A stretch of 64,000 bases of DNA. Origin: SMWD01 sp964629475 (GTDB taxonomy: Bacteria; Pseudomonadota; Gammaproteobacteria; Steroidobacterales; GCA-2729495). Shown piece after piece: positions 54,433-64,000 of the stretch. The notes under the pieces were generated by a model that made no database searches, was not told the origin of the DNA, and saw nothing but the letters and a program-made list of their open reading frames with translations. How positions within the stretch are numbered: position 1 is the first letter of the stretch; the number at the start of each line of letters is the position of its first letter. Where the stretch lies: NCBI GenBank assembly GCA_964629475.1, contig CAZVQW010000006.1, positions 1 through 64,000 of the forward strand. The letters are read 5' to 3'. A program made the position numbers and the translations under genes.

Positions 54433-55620
54433 TCAGTGTGTTTCCGTGGCAGCATGCTGCCGGAAGAAGCCACGAATAGCCTCCCAGACAGACTCGTTAT
54501 TCGTCAACGCAAAGCTGCTCGCCGGGGCGCCTGTGTCCTGGGCAGCCTTGAAGATACCAGCCGTTTCGGTTTCGAGTGCACGTTCGGCCGAAGCCGGTGT
54601 CTCTATATAGCCGATACAATTTGCGACAGATGAAATTTTTGCCAGGCCATCGGTCGCCCGGTCATGATCGTCGCGAAAGTTTTCGCCATCAGAGGCATAA
54701 AACAGGTAAATGTTGTATTGAGACGGATCGAAACGACTGTCGACAATTTCGCCGATAGTATTGAATGCCGTTGACGCAACCGTACCGCCCGATCCGCGAA
54801 CCTGAAAGAACTCGACCTCATCGAACTCCCACGCCTTTACGGTGTGGGCGACGTACACGATTTCTATCTCCTGGTACTGACGCCTCAATCCCTGCATAAC
54901 CCAGAAGAAAAATGTCTTGGCGAGCTTTCGATCACGATCGCGCATGCTCGAAGACACGTCCATAGCAAAAAATACGACAGCCTTTGTCGCCGGTTGCTTG
55001 CGAACGACGAGTTGCCGATAGCGAAGATCGTCATCCGTAAAAGCCGGTCCACCCACATCGACGGCGCGGCGCTTGATCGCCTCCTTCATCGACCTGCGGC
55101 GATCCAGCCGTGACCGGGCACCACGACGATTCCAGCCTTCGCGCACATAGTCGTCATCACACGAATCGCCGGTCTTCATTTTCAGGTTAGGCAGCTTCAA
55201 CTCCTCCCAGAGCCACTCGACGAGATCATCAATCTTAAATTCGAGCAATAACTCGAAACCACCCTCGCCATCACCACCTGATCCCTTCTTGCCCTGACCC
55301 TCCTGTTTGTTGCCTTCAGCCTTGCCTATCTTATCGCCGGGCCTGGCCGCACCCTGCCCTGCACCGGCCTGCTGTTCGGCCTCACGCAAGCGAAACCTGA
55401 AATGCTCCATGAACCGAACCGGCACTTTAACGGTGTCCCCACCGCTACCCATGACATCTGCTTCCGCCAGCAACTCGGGCAACTTCTCGCGTACCGCCTT
55501 GCCGATAATTTCGTTATGCCGCAGCCAGTCACGCGCCCCCCGTGAAAACAGCTCGTACCAGTCGTGATTGCCTTCTTCGAGGCAGGCGAATGTCGATGGC
55601 TGATTCACGTCCGGCGCCAC
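54433..55620 (-). CDS. yeaH: YeaH/DUF444 family protein
   Basis: 395 residues with a von Willebrand A-like C-terminal part; the metal site is AVVFFAMDVSSSMRDRDRKLAKTFFFW near residue 218 and the segment VYVAHTVKAWEFDEVEFFQVRGSGGTVASTAF follows. The N terminus is charged and Gly-rich (GAARPGDKIGKAEGNKQEGQGKKGSGGDGEGG). Works with PrkA kinase and SpoVR in general stress adaptation. Three bases separate its start from the prkA stop, so the two are translationally linked. Confidence 0.94.
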   Translation of the reverse strand: MAPDVNQPSTFACLEEGNHDWYELFSRGARDWLRHNEIIGKAVREKLPELLAEADVMGSGGDTVKVPVRFMEHFRFRLREAEQQAGAGQGAARPGDKIGKAEGNKQEGQGKKGSGGDGEGGFELLLEFKIDDLVEWLWEELKLPNLKMKTGDSCDDDYVREGWNRRGARSRLDRRRSMKEAIKRRAVDVGGPAFTDDDLRYRQLVVRKQPATKAVVFFAMDVSSSMRDRDRKLAKTFFFWVMQGLRRQYQEIEIVYVAHTVKAWEFDEVEFFQVRGSGGTVASTAFNTIGEIVDSRFDPSQYNIYLFYASDGENFRDDHDRATDGLAKISSVANCIGYIETPASAERALETETAGIFKAAQDTGAPASSFALTNNESVWEAIRGFFRQHAATETH

Positions 55621-55623
55621 CCG

Positions 55624-57591
55624 TCATTCCTGCGAAAGCAGAGTCGTGACATAGTTCAACGCCTCGCTGGCACTATGATCATCGTAGCCGTATTCCTCTA
55701 CCAGCCGGCCCTGCACCGCCGAGATCTTGTGCTCGGTTTCCTCGTCCGGCCGCGCCGATGAAGTGACGAGTCGTAAGACGTCGCGCCGTTCCTCGAACAG
55801 GTATTGCTCGATTGCATCGTGCAATCGCGAATGGCTCTCGAGCGTAAACTTTTCACCTGCCTTGAATGCGACCATGGCTTTTCGTACGACTTCCTGGCGG
55901 AAAGACTGCTTGCCGGAATCCGATACCTTGATTTTTTCTTCGACCGAGCGCATGAATCGCTCATCTGACGAACGCGAATCGCCGGTGATTGGATCGATGA
56001 TCTCGCGTTTATCCAGCGATGCCTCGATCTCGTCGAGATATTTTTCGAGTAGCTGCTGGGCCTCATCTTCGAATGACGCGAACAGAGCCCGATGTACATC
56101 TTCCTTGACCCAGCGATTGTAGAAATCCTTGCGGGCAATGACGAGATAATCGATCCATTGCTGTTTCTGCGCCTCGTCCATCCGGGCATCATTTTCGATC
56201 GAATCCTTGAGCGCCAGCAACATTTCCATGCTCGTCAGGCTCTGCGCATCGCTACGTGTGATTGCATTGGAAATTGCATTGATGACAAACCGCGGACTGA
56301 TGCCGTACAGACCCTCATCCGGACTCTGCGCCTTGAGCTTCGGCACATCCATACTCGAAAATCCCTCGGCATCTTCACCCGCATACAGCCGCAACTTCTT
56401 GGATGCATCGAGACCTTCCTGCTCGGGTTTCTGCAATCGCGTCAGGATAGAAAATACAGCGGCCAGCGTCAGCACGTGGGGGTCGAGGTGGACCTTGCGA
56501 AATGCCGGCGCACTGGATACGAGCTTGCCGTAAATGCGCGACTCATCGTGGTACGATAACGTGTACGGTACCTTGACGATAACCATGCGATCGAGCAGTG
56601 CCTCGTTTTCCTTTTCCTGGATAAACTTGTTGAACTCGGCCAGGTTGGTGTGTGCCAGGATCGTCTCATCCATATGAATGAGCGGAAAACGTGACACCTT
56701 GACGTTCTTCTCCTGAGTCAACGTCAGAAGCAGGTACAGGAACTCACGCTTGACCTTCAGAATCTCGATCATCTCGAGGACGCCACGGCTCGCGGCGTAG
56801 ACAGCGCCGGACCATGACCACGCCCGCGGATCACCTTCATCGCCGATCTCGGCGACCTTCGACAGATCGACGGAACCGACCAGGTCGGCGATATCGGCCG
56901 TAGTCGGATCATGCGGTGCATAGGTGCCGATGCCGACACGTGATGCCTCCGACAGGAAAATTCGCTCGACCGGGTACTTCATGAGATCGCCACAATACTC
57001 ATCATCGAGTACAGCCTGGCTGTATGGACTCAGTTGTCCCTCGAGTTCGACACCGTAAGTCTCGCGGAACTTTGCCCGCAGGCTGGCGGGAATCATGTTC
57101 AAAGGCGATTCGTGCAGTGGCGAACCGCCGAGTGCATAGAGCGCCCCTTCGTCCGTATGGCTGTATTCTTCAAGCGCCCTCTTCAGCAGGATGACGATTG
57201 ATGACTTGCCCCCCGACGGAGGGCCGAGCATTAAAAGTAACCGGCGACCGACATCCGAGCCGGCACTAGCCGCCTTGAAATAATCTATGACACGATCCAA
57301 TGCATCATCAATACCGTACAGGTCTTCGATGAAGAGATCCTTCGGATGCGTCGATTCGGGGTGATCGTTCGTTCGCTGATCGCGATACCAGCACAACATG
57401 TCGTAGATGTACTGATGACTGGTACGGGTGAGTCTGTACGGGTCTGCCGGAAGAATGCTATCGAGAAATTCAGCGAATGTTCCGCGCCATTTCGATATCT
57501 GATGGTCTGACGCAAAACTCGTCAGGTCGTCGATGAACTCGGAGCTATTACAGCCACCGATATCGCGGTTGGTATCCGGCACACTCATCAT
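55624..57591 (-). CDS. yeaG: PrkA family serine protein kinase (YeaG)
   Basis: 655 residues from the ATG at 57591, which has AAGGAG six bases upstream; the frame is open to 57774 but without family sequence. The N-terminal AAA-type domain has Walker A LMLGPPSGGKSSIVILL near residue 120, and DNPRAWSWSGAVYAASRGVLEMIEILK-like and FPLIHMDETILAHTNLAEFNKF segments typical of PrkA; the C-terminal part is the PrkA kinase-like domain. In E. coli YeaG is active in nitrogen and carbon starvation. First gene of prkA-yeaH-spoVR, divergent from cti. Confidence 0.95.
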   Translation of the reverse strand: MMSVPDTNRDIGGCNSSEFIDDLTSFASDHQISKWRGTFAEFLDSILPADPYRLTRTSHQYIYDMLCWYRDQRTNDHPESTHPKDLFIEDLYGIDDALDRVIDYFKAASAGSDVGRRLLLMLGPPSGGKSSIVILLKRALEEYSHTDEGALYALGGSPLHESPLNMIPASLRAKFRETYGVELEGQLSPYSQAVLDDEYCGDLMKYPVERIFLSEASRVGIGTYAPHDPTTADIADLVGSVDLSKVAEIGDEGDPRAWSWSGAVYAASRGVLEMIEILKVKREFLYLLLTLTQEKNVKVSRFPLIHMDETILAHTNLAEFNKFIQEKENEALLDRMVIVKVPYTLSYHDESRIYGKLVSSAPAFRKVHLDPHVLTLAAVFSILTRLQKPEQEGLDASKKLRLYAGEDAEGFSSMDVPKLKAQSPDEGLYGISPRFVINAISNAITRSDAQSLTSMEMLLALKDSIENDARMDEAQKQQWIDYLVIARKDFYNRWVKEDVHRALFASFEDEAQQLLEKYLDEIEASLDKREIIDPITGDSRSSDERFMRSVEEKIKVSDSGKQSFRQEVVRKAMVAFKAGEKFTLESHSRLHDAIEQYLFEERRDVLRLVTSSARPDEETEHKISAVQGRLVEEYGYDDHSASEALNYVTTLLSQE

Positions 57592-57930
57592 GTCACTCTC
57601 CTTCGGCAGGCGGAGATTTCTGATTGTTTTTTTTCTCGTTCTTGTTCTTTTTATCCGGTGAAAATATCTCCTGTAGTTACATTCCGACAGGCTGGATTTG
57701 ACCGCTGTCGGCGTTTGAAAGATTTGATGATCAGAGTCGCCTGTGGCCCAATTAAAGTCTGTGAGAGAGTTCACACTCTCATGATCATATTAAACATATT
57801 CCGTACGCCGGAGATCGGGTGTTGTCCTGTATTGCAGGCCCCGTCTGCATTTCGATTCCGGCACGGAATAATACATAATGCCGCAGCATGGCCAGCTGCC
57901 GACAGGGGCCAGAGCTCTAACAGGAAAAGG
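57592..57930. other. Divergent intergenic region, prkA and cti promoters
   Basis: 339 bases with no credible coding sequence. It should hold promoters in both directions. Visible items are an inverted repeat TGAGAG/CTCTCA with an eight-base loop near 57762-57781 and an AT-rich AATAATACATAAT stretch about 60 bases ahead of cti. No sigma-54 box (TGGCAC-N5-TTGCA) was found. Confidence 0.5.
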
Positions 57931-60336
57931 ATGAAACAGGGAATGCACAAACCAGCCTGGAACACAGGCCGAATCGCTCTGCTTGTCGTGGCGGCGATGA
58001 TATTGGCTGCCTGCTCTACGGAAAGAGAAGAATTCCGTACCGACGCACAAGCGGTTGTCGACTACGGTCTGCTGCAAACATTGCCGGACGAACCGATATC
58101 TTTCGCCGATGAAGTGCAACCGATTCTGGACAGGCGCTGTGTCGTCTGTCACGGCTGTTACGATGCGCCGTGCCAGCTGAAATTATCGTCACTGGACGGC
58201 ATCCGGCGCGGCGCCAACGAGGAAAAAGTCTATAACGGAGCACGAATCAAGTTGATGGCGCCATCACGCCTCGGCATCGACGCGAAGTCGGTCGATGAAT
58301 GGCGAGCCAGGAATTTTTTCCCTGTTCTGAATGAGAACCCGGAGACCACAGAAAATCCCGAACAGAACCTGCAGCAATCCACGCTGTACCGAATGCTGCG
58401 ACTAAAACAGCTGCATCCGCAGCCACGCGCCGGGAGGTTGCCGGAAAGCTTCGACATTTCCCTCGACCGCAAACAGAGCTGCCCGAAAAACGGAACGTTT
58501 AACGAATTTGCCATTGAACATCCGCTATGGGGCATGCCGTACGCAATGCCAAATCTCGGTGACGGCGAATACAGCGCGCTCGTGCAGTGGGTTGCACAGG
58601 GCGGTCCCGGATCACCGCCGGCACAAGCTTCACCGGCGGCAAAGGGCCAGATCGTCCGCTGGGAATCGTTTCTGAACGGTGATACGAATAAACAACGTCT
58701 CGTCAGCCGGTATCTCTATGAACACCTTTTCATTGCCCACCTGCACTTGGCCGATACACCGGACCGGGAGTTTTACCGCCTGGTCAGATCGCACACTGCC
58801 CCGGGACAGCCGATCGATGAAATCCCGACAACCAGGCCGTTCGATGACCCGGGTGCATTCTATTATCGGTTGCGACTCCACGATGCGAGTATCGTCGCGA
58901 AGGACCATGTCGTATATGAATTATCTGACGCAAGAATGGATCGTTACCGGCAGTTGTTTCTCGATCCTGAATACACGGTCGATGAATTACCGTCGTACAA
59001 ACCAAAACCGGCGTCAAATCCGTTCCTGACGTTCGCACCGATTCCACCAAATTCCCGTTACCGGTTCCTGCTCGACGATGCCCGGTTTTTTATCCAGGGG
59101 TTCATCAAGGGTCCGGTCTGCCGGGGCCAGGTCGCGCTGAATGTCATCGAAGATCATTTTTGGGTGATGTTTATCAATCCGGATGAGGATTTATTCACGG
59201 AAAGCCCCGAGTTTCTCGATGCTGTGGCCGCACACCTTGTGACACCGAGTGAGACTGTCAGCACCCTAAATCTGTTCTCAATCTATACTCGCTACTGGGG
59301 TAGTCAAAAAAATTACCTCGAGGTGAAGGAACAATATCTCGAACAAGCTCAAGCTCAAGATATCAATAACGCCATGACTTATATCTGGGATGGTGAAGGC
59401 GAGAACCGTAATGCAGCGCTGACGGTATTCCGTCATTTCGACAGCGCGTCAGTCGTTTACGGGCTGGTCGGCAACTATCCTGAGACAGCCTGGGTCATCG
59501 ATTATCCATTGCTCGAGAGAATCCACTACCTGCTCGTCGCAGGATTCGACGTTTACGGTAATGTCGGTCACCAGCTGAATACCAGGCTATACATGGACTT
59601 CCTGCGCATGGAGGGCGAAGATCAATTTCTTCTATTCCTTCCCGCCGGCGACCGAAAGAAAATTCGGGACAACTGGTACCTGGGTATGCGTGAACGCCGC
59701 GCCAAGCTCATGCAGGAACCGAAAACCTGGGTGGACCTTGAACTGGTCACCGGCTATGAAACCGATGATGTGCAGATGGAGTTCTATCGACGCATCGAGC
59801 ACCATCTTGGGTCCATCGGGATTCCGGAAAATTCGCTGAATCGCTGTACGGCCCTGCCGTGTAACGGCGGCACCGATCGCAGTGCCGTCGACCGGGCCAT
59901 GTCTCGCCTGGCCACGTTGCGCGGTCGGGACCTAAGCATCTTTCCGGACACGGCGCTGGTACGCGTTACCGATCCGGAAGACGGCGGCCATGCCTTTACA
60001 TTGATCCTGAATAAGGGTTACAAGAATCTGACGTCGATTTTCGAAGATGAAGAAAATCGTGAACACGACGATGACACGCTTACCGTCATGCGGGGAATCG
60101 TCGGTTCTTACCCGAATTTCTTTTTCCATGTCACGGCAACGGAAATTGACAATTTCGTCGACAACCTGGCCAGCATCCGCAGCAGTGCAGACTACGAACA
60201 AGTCGTGGCACGTTATGGAGTTCGACGAACCAATACCGGTTTCTGGCAGATTGCGGACTGGTTTCAGGATGATTATGCGCGCCAGGATCCGATCGAGTCC
60301 GGAATCCTGGATCTGAATCGCTATCGGAACCGTTAG
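57931..60336 (+). CDS. cti: Fatty acid cis/trans isomerase (Cti), lipoprotein
   Basis: 801 residues. The ATG at 57931 has AGGA upstream and gives a lipoprotein signal (TGRIALLVVAAMILAACST, lipobox Cys28). A haem c site C70-V-V-C-H74 (CVVCHGCYDAPC) is near the N terminus. Cti converts cis- to trans-unsaturated membrane fatty acids without energy input and rigidifies the membrane under solvent or heat stress. Typical segments are LWGMPYAMPNLGDGEYSALVQWVAQG, YRFLLDDARFFIQGFIKGPVCRGQVALNVIEDHFWVMF and GNVGHQLNTRLYMDFLRMEGE. The usual enzyme is periplasmic; a lipid anchor here is read from the lipobox. Confidence 0.93.
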   Translation: MKQGMHKPAWNTGRIALLVVAAMILAACSTEREEFRTDAQAVVDYGLLQTLPDEPISFADEVQPILDRRCVVCHGCYDAPCQLKLSSLDGIRRGANEEKVYNGARIKLMAPSRLGIDAKSVDEWRARNFFPVLNENPETTENPEQNLQQSTLYRMLRLKQLHPQPRAGRLPESFDISLDRKQSCPKNGTFNEFAIEHPLWGMPYAMPNLGDGEYSALVQWVAQGGPGSPPAQASPAAKGQIVRWESFLNGDTNKQRLVSRYLYEHLFIAHLHLADTPDREFYRLVRSHTAPGQPIDEIPTTRPFDDPGAFYYRLRLHDASIVAKDHVVYELSDARMDRYRQLFLDPEYTVDELPSYKPKPASNPFLTFAPIPPNSRYRFLLDDARFFIQGFIKGPVCRGQVALNVIEDHFWVMFINPDEDLFTESPEFLDAVAAHLVTPSETVSTLNLFSIYTRYWGSQKNYLEVKEQYLEQAQAQDINNAMTYIWDGEGENRNAALTVFRHFDSASVVYGLVGNYPETAWVIDYPLLERIHYLLVAGFDVYGNVGHQLNTRLYMDFLRMEGEDQFLLFLPAGDRKKIRDNWYLGMRERRAKLMQEPKTWVDLELVTGYETDDVQMEFYRRIEHHLGSIGIPENSLNRCTALPCNGGTDRSAVDRAMSRLATLRGRDLSIFPDTALVRVTDPEDGGHAFTLILNKGYKNLTSIFEDEENREHDDDTLTVMRGIVGSYPNFFFHVTATEIDNFVDNLASIRSSADYEQVVARYGVRRTNTGFWQIADWFQDDYARQDPIESGILDLNRYRNR

Positions 60337-60355
60337 AAATTGGAGTTAAATAATG

Positions 60356-61651
60356 TTAGCCCGCCTTTCTCTCGTACCTCATGATCCACTCTTGGGCAAA
60401 TTCTTCGGCCGGGACCGGACGGCTGAAGTGGTAGCCTTCGCCGGCCTCGCAACCGATAGCCAGCAGCGCCTGCATAATATCGTCATCTTCAATGCCCTCG
60501 GCGACGACTTCAATATCGACGGCATGGGCCAGCTGAATTAATGCGCCGACGATGCGCCGATCCTTCTCGTTGGACGGTATCGGCACGACCAGCGACTTAT
60601 CGACCTTTATCTGGTCCAGCGGCAGGTTCTTCAGCGAAGACAGGCGGAATCGGCCGGTACCAAAATCATCGAGTGCAATACGTATACCGCGGTCGTGCAG
60701 CTTGGTCAGCGCCACGATAGCTGCATCCTCATCCTGCTCGAGTGCTTCTTCTGAAATTTCCAGAAACAGGCGCTCGGCCGGGAATTCCCAATGCTCGAGT
60801 TCCTGCTCGACAACCTGCTGTAGCTCGGGGTCGAATACATTGAGAGGCGCGAGATTCACAGCCAGGGTAAATTCCGGCACTCGCTCGATCCATTCCCGGG
60901 CACTGGCCAGTGCCGAATTCAGCACAAAACCCAACATTGCCCGGGCACTCTCGGTACTTGAAACCTCCGGCATGAAGTAGCTGGGTGGTATCGTACCGGC
61001 GCGCGGACTCTGCCAGCGAATCAGTGCCTCGCCACCCGTTAAACAGCCCGAGCGCAGGTTGATACGCGGCTGGTAGTGCAACTCGAATTCACCCTGCTGA
61101 ATCGCCTCATCAACATCAAACCACGATCGTGCGCCGCGGCCGTTTCCAGGCGCCTGACCGTCCATCAGGCCTGGCGTAAATACCCGGTAGGTTTCACCGC
61201 GGCGTCTGGCTTGTGACAATGCAATTTCACACTGACGCAGCAGTTCCTCGGGTGTCGCGGCCGGTTCCGGCAACAAAGAGATACCCATGCGAGCATTGAT
61301 GCTGGCCTTCCCGGTGCCGATTCGTACCGGATCGGATGCAACTTTAGCAATCTTTTCAGCACCCGAAACCGCATCGCCTTCATGCAACGGATTTTCCAGC
61401 AGTAATGCGAATGACGTACCGCTGATCTCGAAAGTCAGGCCTTTGTGACCGACAACTCCGGCAAGCCGTACGGCAAATTCCTTGAGTACCTTGTCACCAC
61501 CCAGATAACCGAAACGCTCGTTAATCTCTTCCATGCCGTCGAGCTGGATCAGAGCAAGCGCTACCGTCGATACGCCTTCCTTATAACGCAGGTTCTCGAT
61601 CTCCCTAAGCAACAGGGAAAAACGAAAATGTGATTCATCTCGATTCCGCAT
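60356..61651 (-). CDS. Degenerate GGDEF plus EAL domain protein
   Basis: 431 residues, cytosolic. The N-terminal GGDEF fold is degenerate: the active motif reads FEISGTSFALLL. The EAL domain keeps GGEALIRW, NLAPLNVF, LEISEEA, ALDDFGTGRFRLSSL, IKVDKSLV and VVAEGIE, so cyclic di-GMP phosphodiesterase activity is plausible; the late Gln of the loop (GCEAGEGY in place of GxxxGQGY) is Glu. The start codon overlaps the stop of the GYP-type gene (TGATG), so the pair is co-translated. Confidence 0.88.
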   Translation of the reverse strand: MRNRDESHFRFSLLLREIENLRYKEGVSTVALALIQLDGMEEINERFGYLGGDKVLKEFAVRLAGVVGHKGLTFEISGTSFALLLENPLHEGDAVSGAEKIAKVASDPVRIGTGKASINARMGISLLPEPAATPEELLRQCEIALSQARRRGETYRVFTPGLMDGQAPGNGRGARSWFDVDEAIQQGEFELHYQPRINLRSGCLTGGEALIRWQSPRAGTIPPSYFMPEVSSTESARAMLGFVLNSALASAREWIERVPEFTLAVNLAPLNVFDPELQQVVEQELEHWEFPAERLFLEISEEALEQDEDAAIVALTKLHDRGIRIALDDFGTGRFRLSSLKNLPLDQIKVDKSLVVPIPSNEKDRRIVGALIQLAHAVDIEVVAEGIEDDDIMQALLAIGCEAGEGYHFSRPVPAEEFAQEWIMRYERKAG

Positions 61652-62978
61652 CAGGCATTACCTTGCGGCCGCAGAAAATAATCCTGCGGATCGATATCGA
61701 ATGAACCGGTCTCGAAACCGCCAATAATCCAGCGTGCATTTCGCTTGCCGGCCTGATCCGAAAGGCTGGACAGATCAACAATCTTGTTACGTTGTAATGT
61801 CTGTCGCTCGGCATTTAGTATCACGAGTAGTTTAGGCCGCAGCCGTCGCGAAGCATGCTGTCCGATGACAATCGCAACCTCACCTGTATTCAATTCAACA
61901 AGACTGCCGGTTGGAAACATGCCGATTGCACGGACAAACTGTTCGACAACTTCTTTCTGAAATTTCGTTCCGGCCAGTCGATTCAACTCACGTACAGCAT
62001 CGTAGGCACATTTCTGATCGGCATAAGGTCGTTGGGAGATCATCGCATCGTAGCAATCGATAAGCCCGGCAATGCGGCCATAGACCGGGATTTCATTACT
62101 GATGCCCTGCGGATAACCGCTGCCGTCGATGCGTTCATGGTGATAACGGATCATGTCGACGATCTCATCGCTGACACCGGGTACCTTATCGATGATCTTC
62201 AAGCCATATTCCACATGGGTGCGCATGATATCGAGCTCATCATCGGTCAGCGGACCGGCTTTCTGGCCGATGGACTCGGGGATCTGCGTGTTGCCGATAT
62301 CGAGCAATAATGCGCCAATGGCCAGATTGGCGAGACGTCGCCCGGTCAGACCCATTTCATGACCCATGATCAGTGCCCAGATCGCGGTCGTTATCGTGTA
62401 ACTGAAATGCCCCTGCTCGCGCTTGCGCAAGAAGCCGAGCCAGGCCATCGCATCGCGATTACGTTCGATGCTTGCGACCATTGGCGCAATCGTGCGATAC
62501 AACAGGTCGATATCGATCGGACGACCCCTTTTAACCCGCTGCAACACCTCTTTCATCGCCGCACTGACCGCAACGTAGGCTTCCATGGCCTGCTGTGCTT
62601 CGGCACGGGTGAGCGTTACCGCACCACCCCCGCCTGTCGATTGGATGGAAGTCGCCGGAAAAAGGTAAGAAAACGTCGCAGCCCTCCCCCGCTTGACACC
62701 GGCACACGACGTCTAATCTGCGTCCGGGAAAATGGATCTTTGATCGAGCCCGAATCATTATGCGCCTTCAGGATATCTTTTTCCGATATCGCACTCTGCG
62801 ACGCATCGACATAGACAAATTTACAGAATTTTCGCAGCAAGACGATTTCGTCTTCACTGGATATCCGAAAGCCGCGCTTGACGAACGGAGTGGTAAGCCA
62901 GGAACAATCGAGCTGGATGACGTACATCCCCTGCGAAATATTGGCCGTATCGATCTTGATGCGTTTTTGCAGCAACAT
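61651..62978 (-). pseudogene. DUF3391/GYP-type c-di-GMP protein, frameshifted near a G-rich linker
   Basis: The first frame (62978 to 62616) gives a DUF3391 domain (TANISQGMYVIQLDCSWLTTPFVKRGFRISSEDEIVLLRKFCKFVYVD) and a basic linker. The second frame, ending at 61651, gives the HD-GYP-like region from TLTRAEAQQAMEAYVAV through HHERIDGSGYPQGISNEIPVYGRIAGLIDCYDAM. One base must be gained between about 62616 and 62700 on the coding strand to join them; two G-runs lie there (62682-62690 and 62627-62631 as C on plus). The metal site reads LLLDIGN in place of LLHDIGK and the earlier His is Tyr, so catalysis is doubtful. Overlaps the EAL gene. Confidence 0.8.
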
Positions 62979-63179
62979 GCTCCCCTGGGTCCCCGTGGTT
63001 TCGGGGTCTTTTCCATAATAATGATCACCGCGTGACGAAATGTGGTCGACATCACAGTTTGCACTGCAACAATGGCGGCGGTGCCCCGGAATGAGTGCCG
63101 GTTCCGCTCATGCCGGCAAGAATTGCCTGCGCAGATGGTGTTACGGGAGGAGCAGTCCAGTGTGAACCGAGCGCACTCG

Positions 63180-63575
63180 TCAGGTTACTTTACCGAGCAC
63201 TTCCCTGAGAATGCGGGCTCGATTGGCCTCATTTTTTACTTCTGACAGCAATGCGTGCGCCTCTTCATCACGCCCGATTGCCAGGTAAATACTCATGACA
63301 TGAGACAATGATGCCTCTCTCATATCCTGATCCTGAAGGGACCGCGCTATTACCAAAACAGAATCTATATCTTCTTCAATGTTCGTGACATCGTCTGTCA
63401 TTGCAGCAGTCTTGAGGGCGGCGCATCTTTGCAATAAATCCATAAAGGCTTTGTTAACCGGATCGCTGGCTAATTTCTCGGTAGCTGCAACCCGCCGTCG
63501 ATGAAGCCATACAGAGTAGGCAAATACCATAACAACAGGCACCAGAAAACCAAGAACTACATATACAAGTCCCAT
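63180..63575 (-). CDS. Small membrane-anchored helical protein, unknown
   Basis: 131 residues with one N-terminal membrane segment (LVYVVLGFLVPVVMVFAYSVWLHRRR) and a helical cytosolic part rich in Ala, Glu and Arg (MREASLSHVMSIYLAIGRDEEAHALLSEVKNEANRARILREVLGKV) that looks like one or two tetratricopeptide-like helices. No recognised family. Monocistronic; 201 bases without a gene separate it from the GYP-type gene. Confidence 0.65.
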   Translation of the reverse strand: MGLVYVVLGFLVPVVMVFAYSVWLHRRRVAATEKLASDPVNKAFMDLLQRCAALKTAAMTDDVTNIEEDIDSVLVIARSLQDQDMREASLSHVMSIYLAIGRDEEAHALLSEVKNEANRARILREVLGKVT

Positions 63576-63682
63576 GCTCTCAAGTCATCCTGTAGCTGTA
63601 TGCGGTGAAATCGATTGTTACCGGTAATTGTTTTCTGTTCATTGCATTGTTTGTAAGCTTATAGCATCACCAAGTCAACAGC

Positions 63683-64000
63683 TTATGAGCGGTCGGCCTC
63701 CAACCGGACACCCGTACCGCCAAGACCGCAATATCCATCAGGGTTCCTGACGAGGTATTGCTGGTGGTATTCCTCGGCATAATAAAACTCACCGGCGGGA
63801 TCGATGTCTGTTGTGATTGCACCGCATCCGTTGGCGTTTAAAGCAGCCTGGTAGTTCACCATCGTTCGGTTAGCCGCAACACGCTGCCGGTCATCGGCGA
63901 AATAGATCCCTGACCGGTACTGCGTGCCGATATCATTACCCTGACGCATGCCTTGTGTCGGATCGTGCGATTCCCAGAACAATGCCAGCAGCGAATCGTA
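63683..64000 (-). CDS. msrA: Peptide-methionine (S)-S-oxide reductase MsrA, C-terminal part
   Basis: The coding strand enters at the right edge in frame ([17 protein letters not shown]) and ends at 63683, 105 residues visible. [26 protein letters not shown] and [10 protein letters not shown] are the MsrA sequence; the resolving cysteines are in [10 protein letters not shown] and GYCG. The active-site GCFW at the N terminus lies outside the window. Confidence 0.93.
   Translation of the reverse strand, partial: YDSLLALFWESHDPTQGMRQGNDIGTQYRSGIYFADDRQRVAANRTMVNYQAALNANGCGAITTDIDPAGEFYYAEEYHQQYLVRNPDGYCGLGGTGVRLEADRS

Noticed and set aside
57850..57900. Sigma-54 promoter ahead of cti
   Set aside because: CGGCACGG is present but no TTGCA lies at the required distance.
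1..64000. CRISPR array, tRNA or rRNA genes
   Set aside because: No regularly spaced repeats of CRISPR size and no cloverleaf with a TTCGANTC-type arm were seen in the intergenic gaps.

Overview
The window looks like chromosomal DNA of a free-living, probably aquatic gammaproteobacterium. The first 6.8 kb carry the typical gammaproteobacterial block lptD-surA-pdxA-rsmA-apaG-apaH, with a divergent MurU-like nucleotidyltransferase at the left edge, followed by thyA-lgt. Other genes fit this placement: the prkA-yeaH-spoVR stress operon, an aceB-aceA glyoxylate operon with a divergent XRE regulator, periplasmic fatty acid cis/trans isomerase, and two REP-like inverted repeats. No rRNA, tRNA, CRISPR array, insertion sequence or phage gene was seen. 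All function calls come from reading motifs and gene order; no database search was possible.

Layout. 0-8.5 kb: LPS export and outer-membrane folding, pyridoxal phosphate synthesis, rRNA methylation, Ap4A hydrolysis, thymidylate synthesis, lipoprotein lipidation. 8.5-15 kb: a DUF255 thioredoxin-fold protein, a small Cys-rich secreted protein bracketed by terminators, a Rieske oxygenase, a FixL/FixJ-type pair whose PAS domain keeps the haem-ligand histidine pattern, and a stand-alone receiver with Glu in place of the phospho-acceptor Asp. 15-22 kb: AsmA protein, isocitrate lyase, malate synthase A and their probable regulator, with a repeat-rich operator between. 22-25 kb: WYL regulator, EVE-domain protein, double-PilZ protein, and a small membrane-protein gene disrupted by a 25-bp tandem duplication.

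25.2-37.4 kb is the most unusual part. It has two arms. The left arm is a minus-strand operon: FtsX-type permease, LolD/MacB-type ATPase, TetR, secreted CbiX-like protein, OsmC. The right arm is an ABC-2 exporter (ATPase and two permeases) followed by a membrane-anchored ferrochelatase-like protein and a haloalkane-dehalogenase-like protein that lacks the usual catalytic histidine. A membrane-anchored alpha/beta hydrolase and a second TetR lie between the arms. Each arm therefore pairs an ABC transporter with a chelatase-fold protein placed outside the cytoplasm. This is the best candidate here for an undescribed system.

37.5-64 kb: DUF4404 and CBS proteins, two DUF3391/GYP-type c-di-GMP-related genes that are both frameshifted and both lack the HD doublet, a coiled-coil/HhH protein, VOC, ParA-like, type-B carboxylesterase, YkgJ, phytoene-desaturase-like oxidoreductase, EF-G-like GTPase, gamma-glutamyltransferase, MarC, trehalose-synthase-like glycosyltransferase, spoVR-yeaH-prkA, cti, an EAL protein, a small membrane protein and the 3' part of msrA. 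Signalling by c-di-GMP (double PilZ, EAL, two GYP paralogues) and redox or stress metabolism recur through the window.
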